Part shown: piece by piece, positions 56,431-64,000 of the stretch
Layout of the letters: the number at the start of each line of letters is the position of its first letter
Position numbering within the stretch: position 1 is the stretch's first letter
Source: Isoetes taiwanensis
Taxonomy: Eukaryota > Streptophyta > Lycopodiopsida > Isoetales > Isoetaceae
Reading direction: 5' to 3'
Length of the DNA stretch: 64,000 nt
NCBI GenBank assembly: GCA_021234155.1
Contig: JAJEKV010000013.1
Coordinates: 17,833,781-17,897,780, forward strand
Notes under the pieces: generated by a model
Database searches by the model: none
The model's input: only the letters and a program-made list of their open reading frames with translations
What the model was told of the DNA's origin: nothing
Made by a program: the position numbers and the translations under genes

Positions 56431-57270
56431 AGGTGGCCTAGTTTAATAGTGTCCTTCCCAAGTGGGCAGGTGGTGTGGGTATGATAAATTTTTTAGTGCA
56501 AAATAAGAACCTCATTTTAAAATTCATTTGGAAGCTAATAATGAAGATGACTCTCTTGATTTACACCACCTGAAACAATCTCTTGGTCATTGTATCCCTC
56601 TAGGCACGAAAGCAGTCAAACCAGTTATTCTTTGGGCACTATTTCAGATTCTCGAGTCTTTTCCAAATATTTCTCCTATCTTACGACGGTCATTGGAGAA
56701 TTATTGGTAGCATGGGATGCTATCAGACATTTATTTTAGTCATGTCCAGATATTCCGTGGTGGTGTTGAATTGCCGCCCCAAACATCTCAACACCTCTAC
56801 TTGCTGCATCAATTCATCTCCTTGCACAAAGACAATGGGTCCTAGTAGGTGTCGTCTCTATTCAAGCGTAGTATGAATAAAGATAGTCGCCTTCCTGCTC
56901 TCATGTAGGGATGTGTTTGTATAGGAGAAGATAGCAGAGAATTTGCCTTTTATAGTGGAGGTTGGTGTCATGGAAAGGGAAAGGGTGCCTTGCAGTTGTC
57001 ACGAGAATATTCACACACAAGCACTTTGTTCGCTCCATAAATAGTCTCTTTTTAGCTCCACAACCTCTACCACTGACAATTGTGTAGCAATTGCAGATCC
57101 TAGAATCCATGTGGGTTCGTGTATGGTGCTGGCTTTGGGATAAGTTGCTCCATCCTAAAGCTTCTGTATTTTGGTGGCAAGTTATACTTACGACGCGGCA
57201 TTGCTGTGATTTTTATATCACTGCAGTATGCCCTTTTTGCTTTTTAGATGTTAAAACCTTTAGATGTTAG
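56430..57270 (+). mobile_element. LINE ORF2 C-terminal remnant with zf-RVT
   Basis: The plus strand encodes WAGGVGMINFLVQNKNLILK (about 56463-56522), matching the G-G-L-G-x-x-x-l-x-x-x-N segment after LINE RTs. Further on is WDKLLHPKASVFWWQVILTT followed by CPFC (about 57135-57245), the zf-RVT zinc-binding end. The part between is broken. It is an old fragment with no RT, lying directly before the Gypsy relic. Confidence 0.5.
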
Positions 57271-57289
57271 ATGTCACACACCTTTACCA

Positions 57290-59812
57290 AGTGCACTACC
57301 AATATTTGTTGAAAACATTCTTTCACATCTTCCTCATATGCGGGATTGTTTCTGGGAGGTTCTAGAATATTCTAGAACCTACATGCATGCATGACACTTG
57401 TCGTGATCTCATCCATTGGAGTGGCGCGATCCTAACCATTGGCCTAGATATATAAGGAGGCACCTCGATTCAACGCCAGTCTTGAGCCTTCTAGGCATCT
57501 GTCTCGTACTTTCGGGCCATTGAGCCTTCAGGCTCTTGTACTTTTGATTCCTGTTCATATATCAGATTCTTTGCCGATCTTGGCGTATTTCTTCTGTATT
57601 TCTTGCATATTTTTCACGTATTTTCCTTGTTTTCGCGTAGGTTTATGATAGTTTGAACCGAAATCCCTTACCGGTTCTTGCCTGCTTTGACCCTGTCATT
57701 TTTTTTGTTCATATTTGGCGATTTTATCTCTATGGAGGAGGTTTTGACTTTATTGCAACAGGTCTGCAGCTTGTTCAAGTATGCCAGCAGTTGCAGTTGG
57801 ATAATAAAGAGCTTAAAGAATGTGTTGCTTCATATGAATCTGCTTCTAGCTCTGAATTGAGGCTATCAGAGCGTAAGATTAGCCTGCCAGAGAATTTTGA
57901 CGGCACTCGGTCCAAGCTTCGTGGTTTTTTGAATCGCATCAAGCTTGTGATCCGTCGGCTCCATTCTCATAATGATCTCATGGCCCGTAAAACAAGTTGG
58001 GTTAATTGATTCTCTCCCTCACGGGCCGGCCAAGTTGGTTTTTTCTTATTATTAGAGAAAGGAGCCCTGTGAGTTGCAAGATTTTGTCGCCTTCACCGTG
58101 ATAATCGAGGCATGCTTTGGAGACACCGATCGTCAACGCGACAGTTAGCTTCACAAAGCTTTGCAATCTAAGGCAAAGCTCGGCCCCGGCTTCAACATAT
58201 GCATCGAATTGGTCACATTGCCGTGAGTACCGGGATGATGTTGCACTTCGGAGATTGTTCCGGAAGGGTTTACGGAGGATGTCAAAGATATGTTATCTAT
58301 GGAGGACCCTCTGACTTAGAAGAAGCCATCAAATTTGGCAAAATTGCACAGATAATCTAGTTTTTGAACGTAGGGCAAGAGAGATGTAGTCGCTTTTTCA
58401 ATCACCCAGTGCCACGTAGCTACACCCGCCCGATCTCATCTAGAATCCACTGTGTCCGGACTCAACCTATGCAAATTGATCGTAGTTCGAGGACTTTATC
58501 TCACGCCAAAAAGCCACGGAGAGAGAGGGTAATCTTTGCCTCTACCGTGGAGGAGCCGCGGCATATTACTTGTGGATGCCCTCCAAGCTTCCAAATCAGC
58601 CTTTAAAACTTCAAGGGTCGGTCCGGTAGTAGGAGTCTCTCATCGGGTTTGGCCGCCATTTCTGAGACTCCTTCCATACTTCTTGACAAATTTATCCCAT
58701 CGATAAGGTCGACAAGGAATTTAGTTCTATATCATTGGAATCGAGGTTGGGAGGTTGAAAACATTGGCGCAACTTCATTGTGGTGCAAATGCCTGCTTTA
58801 TGGATAATGTGTTTGTCATTAAGCACGTCATTCCTAGAAGCAAGGTTGAGCATCCCAGTTCTGTCGATGTGATTGATGGACGTGAGATCTCCCCTGGGCG
58901 CGATCCACGTATCTGAAATCGCGACTTCTTGGGTTGTATTCAAAGGGGCTTCTTGTAGCATTTCCTTCAATCTAATTGCTAGCCTATATGTGCCGATCCC
59001 CGCTCCCGTTTTGCTCCTCGTTCCTATTCCAAATTCTCGCCTTAGAGGTTGCTCATGTTCCCGCTCCCCGCCCTTACGTAGAGGCTTTTCGCCTCTAAGC
59101 CAGATCTCAAGATTTCACTTCACGAAGTTTATTAAACGGAAGGCAAGATCCAAGTTCAAGATTTGCAATCGTGTGCATCCGGCCGGGCTAGCTCTCAAGA
59201 CCGGGTGAAGTTCGCTCCAATGCTCCCAGATAAATATGACGACTTCTCTGATGTTTTTGACAAAGTGAAGGCTAAGAAGCTTCCAGAGCATCGTCCATAT
59301 GATTGTCCTATTGTTTTACAGCCCGAGACAATGCCGCTATCTGGTCTGATATATGGTCTATCTCCCGCTGAGTTGAAGGTTTTGCGGGATTATATTGAAG
59401 AGAATCTAGCCACTGATTTCATTCGGCATTCTCAGTCCCCTGCTAGAGCACCTATCTTCTTTGTCAAAAAGAAGGATGATTCTCTGCGGCTGGTAGTTGA
59501 TTATCGTGGCCTCAATAAAAGTACGGTGCCAAATCGGTATCCGCTTCCTTTGATCCCAGAGTTGTTGAAGCGACTCCAAAGTGCGCGTTATTTTACGAAG
59601 ATTGATCTTTGGGGTGCCTACAATCTTATCCGGATCCGAGAGGGTAATGAGTGAAAACAGCTTTTAGTACTCGATATGGCCATTTTGAGTACGTAGTTAT
59701 GCCGTTTGGGCTTACCAATGCTCCAGCAGTATTCCAACATATGGCCAATGATGTCTTCCGGGAGTTCTTAGACACTTTTGTTATCATCTGTTTGGATGAT
59801 ATTCTTGGTCCT
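57290..59812 (+). mobile_element. Ty3/Gypsy relic
   Basis: A TATATAAGG box at 57449 suggests the 5' LTR (start somewhere in 57240-57340, end before 57650). Then come gag (about 57720-58310, LPENFDGTRSKLRGFLNRIK), a protease/linker region, and RT (59180-59812, [51 protein letters not shown]). The element ends abruptly within RT at about 59812; RNase H, integrase and the 3' LTR are absent. It is a fossil with several breaks. Confidence 0.8.
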
Positions 59813-59985
59813 TATTAGTCCGGCCGGGTCAGCCATACCTATCGCCTCCTTGAAGAATAGACTTTTACTAAGACAAGGAATTGAATAGAAGCCTTGGTGG
59901 TTTTAATCCTCTATGCGGTCTATAATTCTTTTCCAAAGGAGAAATACAACCCAATAAGTATTGCATGGAGACATCTAGAAGTACT

Positions 59986-60275
59986 GAGCCGACCATGTCC
60001 TTGCCCTAGCTACCTCTAGCTAAAACTGACAATGAACGTGAACTAAGGCCCGAACACCTGGTCCTCTCCACTTGCGGTGGAGCCGACCATGTCCTTGCCG
60101 TAGCCACCTCTACCTAAGAATGAGAAGAAAAGTGGACTTGAACCCGGACATCTGGTCCTCTCCACGCAAGGTGGAGCCGACCGTGCCCTTGAACAAGCCA
60201 CTACAATTTTATTTTAGACCTAACAAATAACAAGTCGAAGTCGACTTGAACCCGGGTAAGTGATCCTCGGCCTAC
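59986..60275 (-). repeat. SINE-like tandem units, 94-bp period
   Basis: Three units start at 59986, 60080 and 60174, each with GAGCCGACC(A/G)TG(T/C)CCTTG. On the minus strand each contains CGGGTTCAAGTCC or a variant, a good match to the pol III B box of tRNA genes, but no complete cloverleaf. The units look like a tRNA-derived SINE head multiplied in tandem. Confidence 0.5.
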
Positions 60276-60451
60276 TTCTTATCACAAGCAAGCTCCTATA
60301 ATCAATCAAGAGCAACCTATAACATAAAGTAATCCTCATCTATATATTAACAATTGCCTCTTTGTACTAAGAGTAATACAGATCATGCACTGAGTTCTTA
60401 AAATACATTAAATACTATGAAGGACCCCTTTTCAATTCTAGCTCCAACAAC

Positions 60452-60612
60452 CTCAAACAAGGTAGAAAGACATGTCAACCAAGATTGAACAAGCGTAAAG
60501 CCAAGATTGAAATAACGGAAGCAACAAAACATCCCTCAAGTAAGGTAGAAAGACATGCCAACCCAGCATAAAGCCAAAATTGAAGAAAGGAAAGCAACAA
60601 AACATCCATTGA
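60452..60612. repeat. Tandem duplication, about 80 bp
   Basis: AAGGTAGAAAGACATG(T/C)CAACC...AAAGCCAA(G/A)ATTGAA...GGAAGCAACAAAACATCC occurs twice in a row with small differences. From 60620 to 61600 no gene is recognised. Confidence 0.65.
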
Positions 60613-61609
60613 CTCACACCTTCTGAAGCACCCCATGACGACAATGCCAAAGAACAGCTCATATGCCTAGCCACAATAAAAGATCACATACCCCCCGCCC
60701 TATGATCATTACATCAGAGTAGCTTCACGCTGCCAGATTGAAGGTGGCACAACTCTCCTCCAGCTAGGATGAAGTAGGGGAATCTACCTGGCTCTAGTAA
60801 CAATACAGAGCATGCAACATATAAGCTCTTTATCACATTAGAGATTGCTAATCTTCTTGTTCAAATTTTAGTCTTTCATGCATTCTTAATGGATTGCCAC
60901 ATGTTCTAAGCGCCACCAAAACGATTCTTCATCTAAGACTCAAATTCCACTAAATCGAAATTTCTTATCTTGATGAATTGTAAAAGTCCACAAATAGCAA
61001 AAGTTTGAGTTATTGACATTCCATTACAGCCCGACAGTTTGTGATATCAAAGATTTACTCCCAGGTAGGATCATCCACGAGTTTGTTGTGCCACCTGGAT
61101 ATAGCTGCGTGTTCTTGAAAATTTGCCAAAATGGGAGTGGAATAGTGGCTCTGACGGAAGATCGTGGGTTAAATGCCATTCAATGGAATTTGGGCCTAAC
61201 TATTTTTCTGTCTAAATAAATACTAACCATGCCCTTGGTTCGGGAAATACCGAGGATCTTGTAACCTATCGTGTAAATCTGAAAATTCATAGTATTGTTT
61301 AGAAATAGCAGAAAAAAGTCCTGCTAAGAATCACAGTTTTTCTGGTTACTGTGCGGAGTAGGAATATGTAGCTAGTAGGCTGGACTAGATCTAGCAGAAA
61401 ATGTGCCGATTGTGCTTAAAAGGTTTCCTGAACCAAGACCATGCCTCCCTTGTCGTTAATTATAGTGATCATAGCTAGGCCCAAATTCCATGGGTGGAAC
61501 TTCCTAATTGGATATGGAGCTCTCCATGACCTAGAATTTCCACATTGCATTAGAGATCAGCAGTCACACGTTGGCATCAGATTAAACAGGACACCTCCGT
61601 TTTAAAAAA

Positions 61610-61636
61610 AACCACCACCACCACCACCACCACCAA
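61610..61636. repeat. (CCA)n microsatellite
   Basis: About eight CCA/CAC repeats upstream of the PPR gene, next to an A run. Confidence 0.9.
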
Positions 61637-61863
61637 TCCAGACCATATAATCTGCAAATCAAGGGCTGACATAATGCCACGTTGGAGGGGGCTGCGCTGC
61701 AAAACGAAGACTACCCGATTAAACTCCAGGGCAATCCCCTTGAGCAATCTGCCACATTGGACAGAAGTCTACTTGGCAACGCTGATGTGGCTTCCACGTC
61801 TTTACATGACGTGGCTGCTGCTACACACTTTGTGCAGTGGTGTTTGGTAGTAGAAAGCAAAAA

Positions 61864-63885
61864 ATGTTCGCAAGCGAGCGGCCGCGCAGTACCTGTTCCC
61901 TCATCACCCGAGGTCTCAAGAGCTTCACCAGAGTTCGTTCTGCTGCCCCCAACACTCCAACAGGTTTAATCACCAACTGGTCATGATATTTCGGTTGGAA
62001 AAATCATCTTGTGAAATAGCCATTTATCCATACCACTGTTCAGCTGATATGAAATGTCTATGTTTTCCTTATCTATAGAAACACAAATGCAAGGCACTAT
62101 TTCTTGTGTTTTTCTCTTCATTGTCTCTTTTACTACGAAATCTGATTCGCATATCCTGTTGGATCATCAGACTCTGGGCCAGAGTCAGAGGCTTCACAAA
62201 CCATACCACCTAAGAAGGGACAGAGGAGCAGAGTAAAAAGATCAGCAAAATTGAAGTCAGATATAGTGCGGACAATACAGTTGGGAAAAAACGAGGAAGC
62301 ATTAAAGCTCCTGTCGGCAGAAAAATCAACAACATTACATGGTGATTGGAGTCCTGTATTTGTTGCCTGTGCACGAACTAACAATGGGAAGGTGTGTGCC
62401 TAAAATTGCTTCATAACTGAAGGGAGGGAATTTGCTGATGTGTGTTAATTTCACATAAGTGCTATATGTATCAAATTCACAACCTGTAACTGACAATCCA
62501 GGTAGCAATGGAGGCTTACAAAACTTTTAAGGACCATCTGACTGAATGTTCCTATGGTTATTTCCTTGGAGCCCTTAGCAGGGGTGGCTATTTACACGAG
62601 GTTGTGACTGACAACTGTTGGTTTTGTTTTTCTTTGTTTTCATGAATCATCTCTCTCTTAAAGCAGTTATGACTTTTGCGGGATGAAATATTATCGCAGG
62701 CTGTGGAGCTTTTGGAATCGATGTCTCTAGATAGTAAAGGAAAGATACAACCAAATATTACAATGTATAATTCAGTATTAAGTGGCTGTGCATCTGCATG
62801 CAATACAGATCTTGCAAAAAGGTGTTTGCATTTAATGAAGAATCAGGGTGTGGAAGAAAATACTGGAACCTATCTTGAACTTATGAGGGTAGGATTATTC
62901 TCTCATTCCAATTTTCCATAACAATCCTTTTACCTCCTTGCCTGGCATGCCCTTGATAGCAAGGAATCATGGACTTCCTATAACGTTACTAGCTAGTGTG
63001 ATTGACACAATGCTTGTTTACAGCTTTCAGGAAAAAGGAAAGATAATGTAGCAGTGAAAACCTTCTGGAGGAAGATTCAGGAAATGAATGCACTAGACAT
63101 TTCATCATATCGTTATTATATTATTGCGCTTTGTGAGACTGGAAGTATTGAAGATGCTGTGGTTGCCCTGAAAGAAATGTTAGACCTTTACTCTAAGGAG
63201 GTTGCCATCGATCTCGAGAATGATAAACCTTCCATCAAGAAAGTTATCTCTCAAGCCTTCAATGCCCTATTGAATGCTGCTGGAAAGGATGGACGATATG
63301 AGTTGACAGAATTTTTGTTCTCTGAGGTGCTTTCTACATTCTCTTTGTCAAGTTGAAACCTCACACAAAAGATGGCATGTTACTATTATAAATCACATGT
63401 CTTCTGGGGGGCTAATCACTTCCTGTGTTAGGTCAACGCTTGAGCAATAGCTATTGTGCCATATGTTGGAGACTTGTGTAAACAAAGTTGTGGCCCTCAG
63501 AGTTTCTCTTCCTGCTGTAGATGAAGCGGATGGAATTAGAGTTGAACATATACTGCATACAATGCACTTATAAGAGCTGTGGCAAAAGGGAAGGGAATTG
63601 ATGATGCTCTCAAAGTTGTAAGTGTTAATGGTCATTGGCAACACTATGAAATACATCTATGGTTGTGAAGCATTCTTCCATGTTTCTATTTCACAGTTTC
63701 AGGCCATGGAAGGTGATGGCTTAGAACCTGACGTTTTTACCTACAGTGCATTAGTTGAAGGGTACTGCAAAATACTAGAGCTTGACAAGGCTGAAGATCT
63801 TCTCCATCAAATGCTTGAGGGGAACATAAGTGAGAGACCATCAACTTACACGTTCAACTTCATTTTGCGTGCCTGTGCGTTCACG
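61864..63885 (+). CDS. PPR protein, partial, with one frameshift
   Basis: Seven exons: 61864-61963, 62171-62391, 62502-62600, 62700-62888, 63024-63326, 63521-63617 and 63697-63885, continuing past the window. Start: MFASERPRSTCSLITRGLKS, a Ser/Arg-rich presequence for mitochondrion or plastid. Exons 1-5 keep phase. PPR-type helices appear as ITMYNSVLSGCASACNTDLA (exon 4), YYIIALCETGSIEDAVVAL (exon 5), YNALIRAVAKGKGIDDAL (exon 6) and VFTYSALVEGYCKILELDKA (exon 7). Such proteins bind organelle RNA; the low motif density resembles Arabidopsis At1g76280 (from memory). Odd point: exon 6 has one base too many at 63554-63557, between NIY and YNALIRA, which breaks the frame. The exon 4 acceptor is the least certain edge. 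Confidence 0.75.
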
Positions 63886-64000
63886 GTAATCTGGCATCTT
63901 CTATGAAACTGTTCTATACTGTATTGGTTTTCCCACTTTGTTCTCCTGTTATGTGGACACAAATATTTTCTAAATTCTCTCTTTGGTTATGCCGCCTATT

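Noticed and set aside
59986-60275. True tRNA genes
   Set aside because: B-box-like words are present, but no complete acceptor, D and anticodon arms could be drawn.
61682-61969. First exon of the PPR gene in another frame
   Set aside because: The frame starting MFASERPR at 61864 gives a presequence and joins in phase to exon 2; this one does not.

Overview
The window looks like nuclear DNA of a land plant. Only two stretches read as ordinary host genes, and both are multi-exon with plant-type GT-AG introns. They are a plastid- or membrane-targeted PotD-like solute-binding protein (51822-54860, 8 exons) and a pentatricopeptide repeat (PPR) protein with an organelle presequence (61864-63885, running off the right edge). 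Nearly everything else is mobile DNA in layers: Ty1/Copia, Ty3/Gypsy, three or more LINE lineages, a Penelope-like element, PIF/Harbinger and another DDE transposon family, solo LTRs, foldback and SINE-like pieces. Short introns (80-370 bp), a Penelope-like RT and LINEs with microsatellite tails hint at a seed-free plant or another lineage outside the flowering plants. That placement is weak and rests on no search.

Region by region. 1-721 is unassigned. 722-2300 (minus) and 3010-5945 (plus) are two diverged, head-to-head copies of one DDE transposon family with a DFSENY...SDG...HGKG-DGEG core. From about 11.4 kb down to 6.8 kb, and perhaps from 15.2 kb, the minus strand carries a spliced gene or genes: a Lys-rich and coiled-coil part, a Ulp1-like peptidase whose catalytic Cys position is Tyr, and an FCP1/NIF-like HAD domain. 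It has been hit by a poly(A) retroposon (9962-10130), a solo LTR (10717-11068) and a LINE (11569-14310). 15.36-17.14 kb is a Copia relic with its 3' LTR. 17.3-25 kb is mostly non-coding, with tandem repeats and LINE 3' tails. 25.4-33.96 kb holds an old Copia relic abutting a younger Copia, which itself carries a 1-kb hairpin-rich insertion (31564-32564) and a solo LTR (32854-33205). 34.0-36.1 kb has a LINE fragment and a Penelope-like RT. 37.8-48.7 kb is two minus-strand LINEs stacked head to tail, with a foldback element, flanking inverted repeats, an internal triplication and a 94-bp (AG)n tract. 49-49.7 kb is a PIF/Harbinger fragment. 56.4-59.8 kb is a LINE remnant followed by a Gypsy relic, then SINE-like tandem units.

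Most notable: (1) at least six LINE 3' ends share a small hairpin whose stem bases change in compensating fashion, next to microsatellite tails; (2) a 1001-bp insertion with 13-bp target duplications is packed with short perfect hairpins; (3) two 352-bp solo LTRs have perfect 5-bp target duplications; (4) the Ulp1-like plus FCP1-like gene sits beside a DDE transposase; (5) there is a plant Penelope-like RT; (6) the PotD-like gene needs a GC-AG intron, and the PPR gene has a one-base frameshift. All calls are by eye; no database search or folding program was run.
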